Source of the DNA: Marinomonas lutimaris
GTDB lineage: Bacteria; Pseudomonadota; Gammaproteobacteria; Pseudomonadales; Marinomonadaceae
DNA length: 64,000 nt
Direction of reading: 5' to 3'
Assembly: GCF_019426345.1 (NCBI RefSeq)
Contig: NZ_JAHLLW010000002.1
Coordinates: 310,001 to 374,000, forward strand
In this document: positions 16,664 through 25,306 of the stretch, piece by piece
Layout of the letters: the number at the start of each line of letters is the position of its first letter
Numbering within the stretch: the first letter of the stretch is position 1
Notes under the pieces: model-generated
Database searches by the model: none
The model's input: only the letters and a program-made list of their open reading frames with translations
Told to the model about the DNA's origin: nothing
Translations under genes and position numbers: made by a program

Positions 16664-17605
16664 GTGTCCTTCGTTCACTCTATTAACTTATCTTTATTCG
16701 AAGAGAAAAGTACCCATAAAGGCAGCTTTGAATTAGACATTTATCGTGGAGACCTTGAGCACCCCAATGCCCCTGGCAATAAATGGCATAAGCTCCAATA
16801 TCATCTTAAGGCGGCAAAAAAACAAAACGCCTCTGTGATCGCGACCTTTGGTGGACCTTTTTCAAATCATCTTCATGCTTTTGGTATGACACTCAGAATT
16901 TTACCTTTTAAAGCCGTTGCTGTTGTTCGGGGGGAGTTACAGCCTAAATTGACTCCTACTTTAAAGGATATGGTCGAAAATGGTGTTGAATTATGGCCCT
17001 CTTCAAGATCAGATTATCGGCTTGGAATGAGTTCACAAATAGTCAATGAGATAAATGAACACTACGGAAATGTTTACTGGATTCCAGAAGGCGGTGGTGG
17101 GGCGCTTGGAGCAATGGGTTGTCATGATTGGGCGAATTACATTAATGCTATTGATGATAAATACGATGCGTGGGTGGTGTCGTCTGGAACGGGGACAACC
17201 GCAGCAGGGTTGTTGTCAAATATAAACACCCCTGATTTACATGTATTCAGTGCACTGAAAGGTGAGCCCGCTCAAAGACGCTTGATTTTAGACTTAGCGA
17301 GTAAGCTAGCAGCCGAGTCAATGTCGAAAGAGAGCTTAAATGCAAAGTTGTTTTTTCATGCCGATTGTCACGAAGGTGGTTATGCCAAACACAGTCCAGC
17401 TCTAAAGTCCTTCATATCAAAATTTGCCCGTGCAAACCCCAATTATCCACTTGATCCTGTTTATACCAGTAAAAGCATGTTTGCGGTTATTCAAGCAATG
17501 CAAAATGGCTGTTGGCCTTATAAGCGTACATTATTTATTCACACTGGTGGTTTACAAGGCTGGCGAGGGTTTTCAAAAGATACTAATCCCTTTACGTACT
17601 CTTAA
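16664..17605 (+). CDS. PLP-dependent deaminase of the ACC deaminase/D-cysteine desulfhydrase family
   Basis: 313 residues. GNKWHKLQYHL near residues 38-48 carries the PLP-binding lysine, and GGPFSNHLHAFG, SSGTGTTAAGLL (phosphate-binding Gly/Thr loop) and HTGGLQGW are the other family landmarks. Members break down D-cysteine, 1-aminocyclopropane-1-carboxylate or similar amino acids to a 2-oxoacid and ammonia; the exact substrate is not predictable here. It starts with GTG, and no strong ribosome binding site precedes it, so the start is less certain than the family call. Confidence 0.82.
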   Translation: MSFVHSINLSLFEEKSTHKGSFELDIYRGDLEHPNAPGNKWHKLQYHLKAAKKQNASVIATFGGPFSNHLHAFGMTLRILPFKAVAVVRGELQPKLTPTLKDMVENGVELWPSSRSDYRLGMSSQIVNEINEHYGNVYWIPEGGGGALGAMGCHDWANYINAIDDKYDAWVVSSGTGTTAAGLLSNINTPDLHVFSALKGEPAQRRLILDLASKLAAESMSKESLNAKLFFHADCHEGGYAKHSPALKSFISKFARANPNYPLDPVYTSKSMFAVIQAMQNGCWPYKRTLFIHTGGLQGWRGFSKDTNPFTYS

Positions 17606-17738
17606 CGAGATGGCGATAGTCGGCGTCTTCATGTTAAAGTGGCCCAACTTATGTAAAACCCATATGAAAATAAAAACCGTTATACATACTTTAAGTGGGT
17701 TGATTTGTTGACATCGATAGACGGGAAGAGAATGACAC

Positions 17739-18620
17739 ATGAGTCTTTTTAGACGTGTTGGTATTATTGCTCGATTAGATAAACCTCAGATTCTTGATAC
17801 GGTTAAGAAACTGATGGAATATCTTCAAGAAAAAGACATTGCGCCGGTGCTGGAAGACCAATTGGCGACCATGATGCCGGGAGTGAAAGTTGCATCATCG
17901 GCACTAAAAGAGTTAGGTGATCATTGTGACATGGTCATGGTGGTGGGAGGTGACGGCAGTTTCCTTGGCGCTGCTAGAGCAATATGTAATTACGACATTC
18001 CTGTATTGGGGATCAACCGAGGTACGTTGGGTTTTTTAACGGATATCTCTCCGCACAATCTTCAAGAAGAATTAGATCCTATTTTTCGTGGTGAATACCA
18101 TGAAGAGAAGCGCTTTATGATTGAAGCAAAAATTAAGCGTCAAAATCGTCCCAGTGGCGAGGGCATTGCGCTTAATGATTTGGTTCTCCATCCTGGTAAA
18201 TCCGCACGAATGATTCGTTTTGATCTTTTCATTGATGATCAATTTGTAATGAACCAAAAATCAGATGGTTTGATTGTGGCAACACCAACGGGGTCTACTG
18301 CCTACGCACTATCTGCTGGTGGTCCTATCATGCTGCCTAAGTTGGATGCCTTGGTTTTAGTGCCTATGCATCCGCACACGTTAAGTAATCGACCTATCGT
18401 GATTGATGCAAATGCAAGAATCCGCATCGTAGTGTGTGAATCTAACCTTACTTACCCGAGCGTCAGTTGCGATGGCCAGCTTAATATTACAGCGGCGCCA
18501 GGGGATGAGATCCACATCACTAAAAAGACGGGGGGAATTCGACTAATACACCCTAAAAATCATGATTTTTATAACGTGTGTCGTGACAAGCTAGGTTGGC
18601 AATCCAGTTACCGACCTTAA
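17739..18620 (+). CDS. nadK: NAD kinase
   Basis: 293 residues, the normal length for E. coli-type NadK. It phosphorylates NAD to NADP in the cytoplasm. VVGGDGSFLGAAR (GGDG motif) near residue 70, GFLTDI, and LIVATPTGSTAYALSAGGP near residues 175-195 (the conserved TPTGSTAY loop) identify it firmly. The ATG follows a GGGAAGAGA stretch. It forms a plausible short transcription unit with the rhomboid gene 60 bases downstream. Confidence 0.96.
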   Translation: MSLFRRVGIIARLDKPQILDTVKKLMEYLQEKDIAPVLEDQLATMMPGVKVASSALKELGDHCDMVMVVGGDGSFLGAARAICNYDIPVLGINRGTLGFLTDISPHNLQEELDPIFRGEYHEEKRFMIEAKIKRQNRPSGEGIALNDLVLHPGKSARMIRFDLFIDDQFVMNQKSDGLIVATPTGSTAYALSAGGPIMLPKLDALVLVPMHPHTLSNRPIVIDANARIRIVVCESNLTYPSVSCDGQLNITAAPGDEIHITKKTGGIRLIHPKNHDFYNVCRDKLGWQSSYRP

Positions 18621-18680
18621 ACCGTTGGGTTATAGTTAAATTTTTAATCATTTTATAAAAATATCCTCTTTAGGGGCTCC

Positions 18681-19553
18681 ATGTATTTTGTCTATCAGTT
18701 CAAAGAAACAGAAGATCCTAAAGGGTTAACCGAAGCCTTGTGGCACCATAAAGTGGCACACCAAATTATTTTCAAAGATGGTCATAATGAATTGTGGTTG
18801 TTGGATCCAAGCCAATTACCCGCAGTCGAACAACTTATGACGATTTGGAAAGACGATCCAGCGTTGTTGCAGCAAGCTAAAACAGCTTCTTCTGTACTTA
18901 GAGCAACCTCTAGAGCTGGGATTCTTTCTCAGCTCAAACTGTCTCCAGTAACGACAATCTTATTATTGCTAACTTTGCTTGTGGCGGTGATTACTCAACT
19001 TGGTGCAGACATCAAGACAGTTGGCTATTTTTCTATCAGTCCATTCGATATTAAAAATGGGCATATTTACTTTTATGATTTAGCAGAAGTCTTCTCTAAA
19101 GGTGAGTATTGGCGTTTTTTTACTCCAGCATTATTGCATTTTAGTGTGCTCCATATTGTCTTTAACACCTTATGGGTCTGGGATATTGGCGGTAAATTAG
19201 AGCGTATTCTAGGGTCGGCTGTTTGGAGTGTTGGTGTTGTCATCATTGCTGTACTAAGTAACGTTTTACAGTATCAGATAAGTGGTTACCCTTTGTTTGG
19301 TGGTTTATCTGGTGTGGTGTACGGTTTAATTGGTTTTGCTTGGCTGTTGCCTATTTTAAGCAAGCGTTGGCCAATCATTATCAGTAAACAATTGATGGTG
19401 TTTTTTGTCATTTGGCTGGGTATAGGTTATACACCTTTTCCTGCAATGTTAGGACTTGGCAGTATTGCCAATACCGCACATACGATTGGTTTGTTGTCGG
19501 GATTAGTGCTTGGTGTTATCTATTGGCTCGCAACCAAACGCCGTCAGAGTTAA
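18681..19553 (+). CDS. glpG: Rhomboid-family intramembrane serine protease (GlpG-like)
   Basis: 290 residues: a cytoplasmic N-terminal domain of about 90 residues like that of GlpG, then about six membrane helices. The catalytic serine lies in GGLSGVVYG (GxSG) near residue 215, and the catalytic histidine in ANTAHTIGLLSG near residue 264; HFSVLHIVFNTLWVW contains the conserved oxyanion-side His/Asn. It cuts membrane proteins within the lipid bilayer. AGGGG precedes the ATG. Confidence 0.92.
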   Translation: MYFVYQFKETEDPKGLTEALWHHKVAHQIIFKDGHNELWLLDPSQLPAVEQLMTIWKDDPALLQQAKTASSVLRATSRAGILSQLKLSPVTTILLLLTLLVAVITQLGADIKTVGYFSISPFDIKNGHIYFYDLAEVFSKGEYWRFFTPALLHFSVLHIVFNTLWVWDIGGKLERILGSAVWSVGVVIIAVLSNVLQYQISGYPLFGGLSGVVYGLIGFAWLLPILSKRWPIIISKQLMVFFVIWLGIGYTPFPAMLGLGSIANTAHTIGLLSGLVLGVIYWLATKRRQS

Positions 19554-19630
19554 TTAAGCTGGGCTTTTAACTTATATTTTACTTATCAGATTTTAACAAC
19601 GGCCTGCTTGAACGCAGGGAGATACGAAAA

Positions 19631-19912
19631 ATGAATTTTAAAGAAATGATCGACAATATGTCGCCTGAAGTGTACGTCAGACTGAAACAAGCAGTAGAAC
19701 TTGGTAAATGGCCCAATGGTGTGAGATTAACGCCTGATCAAACAGAATTATGTCTTCAAGCTGTTATAACTTATGACTACAGCAATAAAGAAGAAAAAGA
19801 TCGTGTTGGTTACATCGATACCACAGGCCACAAAAACGTCGGTAAAAAAGATCCAACAAAAGAGCAAGATACCATTAAATGGGTTGGCGATGGTCCCGAG
19901 GGACAAGTTTGA
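19631..19912 (+). CDS. DUF1315 family protein (YeaC-like)
   Basis: 93 residues, soluble. It begins with the family pattern MNFKEMIDNMSPEVYxRLKxAVELGKWPNG, continues with LTPDQTELCLQAVITYD, and ends in a charged tail. Function unknown. Its TGA overlaps the ATG of the next gene, so the two are translationally coupled; the pairing of a YeaC-like gene with a DUF2797 gene may be a lead to function. Confidence 0.88.
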   Translation: MNFKEMIDNMSPEVYVRLKQAVELGKWPNGVRLTPDQTELCLQAVITYDYSNKEEKDRVGYIDTTGHKNVGKKDPTKEQDTIKWVGDGPEGQV

Positions 19913-20736
19913 TGTTACAGGGTAACCTTAAAAAAATGTCGACTGAGGTTCGTGATGGCCAAGTGTATTATCATTTGAACCTAGGAAACGATCGTGTACT
20001 GGTTAACGATTTGTTAGGTGAAAAAGTTTCTTTGCATCTTGATGGCACGATTCATTGTGTAAATTGCGGCAAGGTGACCAAAAAATCGTTCAGCCAAGGT
20101 TTTTGCTTTAATTGCTTTCGAAAGTTAGCCGCCTGCGATACTTGCATCATGAGCCCAGAAAAATGCCATTTTCACTTAGGAACGTGTCGGGAACCTGAGT
20201 GGGCCGAGCAGTATTGCATGCAAAGCCATTATGTTTATTTGGCCAATTCATCAGCGTTAAAAGTAGGTATTACCCGTGGTGATCAATTACCCACGCGTTG
20301 GATAGATCAGGGTGCCACCCAGGCTAGAGCCTTGTTTAGAGTACAAAACCGACGAATGTCTGGTTTAGTCGAAACCTTATTTAAAACCCAAGTGGCTGAT
20401 AAAACCAATTGGCGCAATATGCTCAAAGGATCATCAATCGAGATGGACCTTGAGCATGAGCAAGAGCGTTTAATCGATCGACTTTATGAAGGTTTAGATT
20501 CCTTGCAAAATGAATTTGGCTTGCAGTCCATCACCGATTTGTCCGATGAAAATGAAACTCATCAATTTACCTATCCAGTCTTAGAATATCCGACCAAAAT
20601 CACTAGCCTTAACGCAGAAAAAACGCCACTCATCGAAGGCACTTTGATGGGAATTAAAGGCCAATATTGGATGCTAGACACTGGCGTGATAAACATTCGT
20701 AAATACACCGGTTATCAAGCGACATTGAACTTTTAG
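19912..20736 (+). CDS. DUF2797 family protein with cysteine-rich zinc-binding region
   Basis: 274 residues starting at the ATG that overlaps the preceding stop; an earlier in-frame start at 19879 lies inside the DUF1315 gene and is rejected. CVNCGKVTKKSFSQGFCFNCF near residues 48-68 and CDTCIMSPEKCHF near 73-85 are paired cysteine knuckles, likely binding zinc. YLANSSALKVGITRG followed by TRWIDQGA resembles a GIY-YIG-like stretch, as noted for DUF2797 proteins; nuclease activity is not proven. Confidence 0.85.
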   Translation: MLQGNLKKMSTEVRDGQVYYHLNLGNDRVLVNDLLGEKVSLHLDGTIHCVNCGKVTKKSFSQGFCFNCFRKLAACDTCIMSPEKCHFHLGTCREPEWAEQYCMQSHYVYLANSSALKVGITRGDQLPTRWIDQGATQARALFRVQNRRMSGLVETLFKTQVADKTNWRNMLKGSSIEMDLEHEQERLIDRLYEGLDSLQNEFGLQSITDLSDENETHQFTYPVLEYPTKITSLNAEKTPLIEGTLMGIKGQYWMLDTGVINIRKYTGYQATLNF

Positions 20737-20746
20737 GAGAGAGCAC

Positions 20747-23380
20747 ATGAAAGAGAGTCAACCTTCAGCGATTTATTTAAAAGACTATAAAGTTCCTCCT
20801 TTTCTCATTGATAAAACAGAGCTCACATTTGATCTAGACGAAGCAACAACCATTGTCACTTCGCGTTTACATATGCGCCGTAACCCAGCATTTGGCAAAT
20901 CAACAGCCCCTTTGATTCTAGACGGTGGCGAAGATGTTAAATTGATTGGTGTTGCTATGGATGACTATGCCTTGCCTCCAGAAGAATACCGCATCAGTGA
21001 AGATAAACTGATTATTACTGCGACCGCTGATGAATTTATTCTGACCTGTGAAACCTTAATTGAGCCGCAAAACAACACACGTTTAGAAGGTTTATATCGT
21101 TCGTCTTCTATGTTCTGCACCCAGTGTGAAGCCGAAGGTTTCCGCCATATTACTTATTACCTAGATCGTCCTGATGTGATGTCTGTGTTTACCACAACCA
21201 TTATTGCCGATGAATCTCGTTACCCTGTTATGTTGTCTAACGGTAATGAAATCGAACGCGGAAAAACGGACGAGGGTAAAACAGTTGTTGTATGGCACGA
21301 CCCATTCCCTAAACCTGCTTATCTTTTTGCTTTGGTTGCGGGTGATCTTGCGGTAAAAAATGACGTATTTACCACTCAAAGCAAACGCGAAATTAAGCTG
21401 CAAATCTTCACTGAGTCTCATAACATCGATAAAGTCGATTACGCAATGGAAGCACTAAAACGCTCTATGCGTTGGGATGAAGAAACCTACGGGCGTGAAT
21501 ACGATCTGGATATTTTTATGATCGTCGCCGTTGATGACTTTAATATGGGCGCCATGGAAAACAAAGGGCTGAATATTTTCAATTCATCTTGTTTGTTAGC
21601 CAGCCCAGAAACAACAACTGACGATACTTATTTGCGTGTAGAAGCCATTGTTGCTCACGAATACTTCCATAACTGGTCCGGCAATCGTGTGACTTGCCGT
21701 GATTGGTTCCAGTTGAGCTTAAAAGAAGGTTTTACTGTTTTCCGTGATCAAACCTTCTCTGCTGATATGCATTCAGAAACCGTAAAACGCGTAGAAGACG
21801 TTTCTTTCCTGAAAACGGCGCAGTTTGCTGAAGATGCAGGTCCAATGGCACACCCTGTACGCCCAGCGTCTTTCATTGAAATATCTAACTTCTATACTCT
21901 GACTGTTTATGAAAAGGGCGCAGAAATTGTCCGTATGATTCATACATTGTTAGGCGCTGAAAAATTTCGAGCAGGTTCAGATTTATATTTTGATCGTCAT
22001 GATGGTCAAGCTGTGACTTGTGATGACTTTGTCGCTGCGATGCAAGACGCTTCCGGGGTGGATCTTTCTCAATTCAAACGCTGGTACTCCCAAGCAGGTA
22101 CGCCGATTGTCAAAGTGATTGATAGCTTTGACGAAGCAACAGGAACATATCGGTTAACGATGAAACAAGATACACCAGCTACTCCTGGTCAACCAACAAA
22201 ATTACCCTTGCATATTCCTGTGCGTGTCGGTTTGCTTGATGAGCAGGGCGCAGCTTTGTCAACAGAAGTGAATGGCATTGTTGCAAAAGATCATGTGCTG
22301 CATTTGAAATCTAGTGAGCAAGTTTTTGAGTTTCGCGGTTTAACTGCGAAGCCTGTGCCATCTTTGCTACGTGGCTTTTCGGCGCCAGTGAAATTACGCT
22401 ACGACTATTCTTCAAAAGATTTATTGCTGTTGTTGTCTGCAGATACTGATGGCTTCAATCGCTGGAGTGCATCGCAACAATTGGCGGTTAATGATCTTAC
22501 AGCGTTAATCAATCAAGTAATTGAAGGAAAAGAATTATCGATTGATTCTCAGTTGGTCCATGGCTTTAAAGCCTTATTAAATGATGAAACGCTAGACCCT
22601 GCGATGGTTGCATTGATTTTGGCTTTACCTAGCCAGGCGTATTTGTCTGAACTCGCGAACCCAATTTATCCAGCCGCCATTAAACAAGCACGCCAATATT
22701 TAAAAGCTCAGTTGGCTCATGCGTTGTCAACGGATTTTGAACGAGTGTATCGTGAGCATAAAATCCAAGGTGACTACCAAGCGACTGCGAAAGATATAGC
22801 GCATCGTTCATTGAAGAATATTGCTTTAGCTTATTGGGTTGAAGCTGGCCATGAGCTTGCTCAGCAAGAGGTTGTGACGCAATTCCAGACTGCAAATAAC
22901 ATGACAGATCAATTTGCTGCGCTTTCTATTGCTGTTAACTCTCAACACAAGCAGGCTGCAGACCTATTGGCTGCTTTCTATGAGCAGTGGAAAGAGGAAC
23001 CATTGGTTGTGAACAAATGGTTAATGCTAAGTGCTAGCCAAGAGCAAGAAACTGCTTTGGCTACTGTTAAAGGCTTGATGGAACATCCGGCCTTTGATTT
23101 GAAGAATCCAAACAAAGTTCGTTCTGTACTTGGAGGTTTTGGACAGAGTGTTGCAGGTTTCCATAAGGCAGACGGCAGCGGTTATCATTTCTTAGCTGAC
23201 CAAATTATTTTATTAAATAAACGCAATCCGCAAATTGCTTCTCGTCTTTGTACACCATTAACTCGCTGGAAAAAATTGCAGCCAGAGCTAAGTGTAAAAA
23301 TGAAAGCGGAACTTGAGCGAATTTTAGCGGAAGATTTGTCTAAAGATGTTTATGAAGTGATTTCTAAAAGCCTTGCTTAA
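20747..23380 (+). CDS. pepN: Aminopeptidase N (M1 metallopeptidase)
   Basis: 877 residues, close to E. coli PepN (870). It removes N-terminal residues from peptides in the cytoplasm. GAMENKGLN near residue 265 is the substrate-recognition motif; VAHEYFHNW with a Glu further on in LKEGF near residues 301-328 is the zinc site (HExxH…E). A long C-terminal helical domain follows, as usual in bacterial alanyl aminopeptidases. TAGGAGAGAG precedes the ATG, 10 bases after the DUF2797 stop, suggesting co-transcription. Confidence 0.97.
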   Translation: MKESQPSAIYLKDYKVPPFLIDKTELTFDLDEATTIVTSRLHMRRNPAFGKSTAPLILDGGEDVKLIGVAMDDYALPPEEYRISEDKLIITATADEFILTCETLIEPQNNTRLEGLYRSSSMFCTQCEAEGFRHITYYLDRPDVMSVFTTTIIADESRYPVMLSNGNEIERGKTDEGKTVVVWHDPFPKPAYLFALVAGDLAVKNDVFTTQSKREIKLQIFTESHNIDKVDYAMEALKRSMRWDEETYGREYDLDIFMIVAVDDFNMGAMENKGLNIFNSSCLLASPETTTDDTYLRVEAIVAHEYFHNWSGNRVTCRDWFQLSLKEGFTVFRDQTFSADMHSETVKRVEDVSFLKTAQFAEDAGPMAHPVRPASFIEISNFYTLTVYEKGAEIVRMIHTLLGAEKFRAGSDLYFDRHDGQAVTCDDFVAAMQDASGVDLSQFKRWYSQAGTPIVKVIDSFDEATGTYRLTMKQDTPATPGQPTKLPLHIPVRVGLLDEQGAALSTEVNGIVAKDHVLHLKSSEQVFEFRGLTAKPVPSLLRGFSAPVKLRYDYSSKDLLLLLSADTDGFNRWSASQQLAVNDLTALINQVIEGKELSIDSQLVHGFKALLNDETLDPAMVALILALPSQAYLSELANPIYPAAIKQARQYLKAQLAHALSTDFERVYREHKIQGDYQATAKDIAHRSLKNIALAYWVEAGHELAQQEVVTQFQTANNMTDQFAALSIAVNSQHKQAADLLAAFYEQWKEEPLVVNKWLMLSASQEQETALATVKGLMEHPAFDLKNPNKVRSVLGGFGQSVAGFHKADGSGYHFLADQIILLNKRNPQIASRLCTPLTRWKKLQPELSVKMKAELERILAEDLSKDVYEVISKSLA

Positions 23381-23410
23381 AACTTAGAAAGCACATATTT
23401 AAGTGATTTA

Positions 23411-23444
23411 AAGCCCTTGCGGATTTTTCCACAAGGGCTTTTTT
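23411..23444 (+). terminator. Terminator after pepN
   Basis: AAGCCCTTG / CAAGGGCTT stem, 12-base loop, then a T-run. Confidence 0.85.
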
Positions 23445-23561
23445 ATGGTTTGCTTGATATTGTTTAGAGAGTTGTCTTTACTACTTCTTTGCATTCTATA
23501 CTTAAATCTGGCATAAGAGAGGTAACCTATTGTCGACCTTGAGTTTATTAAGGAGCGAAAC

Positions 23562-25145
23562 ATGAAAGCACATGCGACGATTTTGATTCCCGTTACATTG
23601 GGCCTAATGATGTCAGCCTGCACGACATCGTCACGCCAGCAGACTGACTCTATGATTGAGCCAGCTGTGAGTTCTGCCGAATCAGTATCTCCAATTACGT
23701 CTCAAACCACAGTTGTTAGCGCAAAAGAAATAGAATTAGAAAAAGAGGTAGAGTCAAAAGAATCTCTTATTGATTCCCTTCAAAAGCAACTTGCTGATAA
23801 CAAAAGGCAGCTTGCTTCCTTAAATAAATCTCTTGATGATAAAGACATCATCATTGCCAACTTGCAGAAATCACCGTCGAGCGCTAAATCTTTAGCGGCA
23901 TTAGAAGAACAAAAAAAATTACGTGAATCGCTTGAATCACGTTATGCCGCGTTAAAATTAGATAATGATTTACTTACGCGTCGTATCGGTCAGTTGGAAA
24001 ATGAAAACTCTTCACTAAAGCGGCAGGTGTCAAGCTTAGAAAACATGCCCACAACCCAAGATGGCTTCAAGCAAAGCTACCTTAATCTATTAGGTGAGAA
24101 TACCGAGCTACAGGAAAAATATGCCAATTTAGAGGCAGACAATCAAGCTAACCAAAAACGACTTACTGCGCTTAAGAAAGAGAATCTCATGCTAGGTGGC
24201 GCTTTGTCTGATGCGAGAGCCCAGCATCAAGTGTTGTGGGATAAAATTCGCTCTTTGGGAGGTGGGCAGCCGGAATCTGCACAGCCAATAATCGACACAA
24301 AACCATTACCCCTTGCCAATGACGATGTTAATTATGAGCGTGAAAATGCGCAAATGCGTATTGAGCTGGCTAACTTAAAAAATCAACTGGTCGAGCAAAA
24401 AGCGCTTATTGAAGAATACAAAAATGACATCTTAAAATTAGAATCTGTGCTTGATGAAGGCGCAGATTATGAAGCTCGCTGGAAAGATCTTGATAATAAG
24501 CTAGCTCAAGCGCAACAAAATAATGCGGAGCTAACCGCTCAACTTAATGCTACTGGAGAGCAGCTCGCCGCTAGCCAGGCTGAACTTAGTGCTTTGTCTG
24601 CACGTTTGGCCAGCACACAACAGGCTTTAGAAGTAAAAGAAAATAGCGGTATATCAGTTACTGCCGCAATAGAAGCTTTGCAGTCGCAAATGAGCTCTGC
24701 ATTACAGAACGTAAAGTGGCAAGTGCCAAATGAAATCGCTTTACATAACAATTTTGAAATTTTGGTTTCTGCTGACGTCAGTCCTTCGCTTTCCGGTCAG
24801 GTCTATCAAGCGGAATTAGTAACAGACAGTGATATTCAAATGATCAGTGATCGAGTCGCGAGTGCAGTTGTGCAAAATGGTCGTTTGCAATGGCGTTGGC
24901 GCGTAGCTGGTTTAAACGAAAAGCCGGAAGCTCAACTTAATTTATTTGTTAGTCAGCAAATTGCTTTCCAAGATCAAACGATTCAACGACAAGTTTACCG
25001 AGGCAATGAAACCTTATCTTTAATCAATACTAATTTGTTTGAGAAGTATGGTTATTGGGGGGGCGCTATTTTGCTTGGTTTGTTAGGCGGTTTTCTTATT
25101 GGTCGTGTTAATAAATCAAAAAGCAATCAAGAGCTAAATTCTTAA
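23562..25145 (+). CDS. Predicted lipoprotein with long coiled coil and C-terminal membrane helix
   Basis: 527 residues. The N terminus is a lipoprotein signal ending in LMMSAC, Cys20 being the likely lipidated residue. Residues about 50-390 are heptad-rich Glu/Gln/Lys/Leu coiled coil (KQLADNKRQLASLNKSLDDK and similar), followed by a beta-like domain (about 395-480) and a C-terminal hydrophobic segment (GGAILLGLLGGFLIG) with a basic tail. An N-terminal lipid plus a C-terminal TM helix is unusual and would make the protein span or loop back in the periplasm. No named family recognised. AAGGAG precedes the ATG; the gene stands alone between two terminators. Confidence 0.8.
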   Translation: MKAHATILIPVTLGLMMSACTTSSRQQTDSMIEPAVSSAESVSPITSQTTVVSAKEIELEKEVESKESLIDSLQKQLADNKRQLASLNKSLDDKDIIIANLQKSPSSAKSLAALEEQKKLRESLESRYAALKLDNDLLTRRIGQLENENSSLKRQVSSLENMPTTQDGFKQSYLNLLGENTELQEKYANLEADNQANQKRLTALKKENLMLGGALSDARAQHQVLWDKIRSLGGGQPESAQPIIDTKPLPLANDDVNYERENAQMRIELANLKNQLVEQKALIEEYKNDILKLESVLDEGADYEARWKDLDNKLAQAQQNNAELTAQLNATGEQLAASQAELSALSARLASTQQALEVKENSGISVTAAIEALQSQMSSALQNVKWQVPNEIALHNNFEILVSADVSPSLSGQVYQAELVTDSDIQMISDRVASAVVQNGRLQWRWRVAGLNEKPEAQLNLFVSQQIAFQDQTIQRQVYRGNETLSLINTNLFEKYGYWGGAILLGLLGGFLIGRVNKSKSNQELNS

Positions 25146-25163
25146 AACCATTACTAGATTACA

Positions 25164-25206
25164 AAAACTGCGAAGCTAGCATTGATTTGTTGGCTTCGCA
25201 TTTTTC
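25164..25206 (+). terminator. Terminator after the coiled-coil lipoprotein gene
   Basis: TGCGAAGC / GCTTCGCA stem with a 16-base loop and a trailing T-run. Confidence 0.8.
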
Positions 25207-25306
25207 TTTCCCTCGGATCATTCAACTCCTCATTACTTTTTTTCAACGCGCAAAGCTGCACTTTTCGGTATAGTACGTTTGCATATTCTTTTTTGAGGTG
25301 GTGAGA

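Noticed and set aside
25146-25306. Cobalamin riboswitch before metH
   Set aside because: The gap is too short and part of it is the terminator of the previous gene; no B12-box-like segment was seen.
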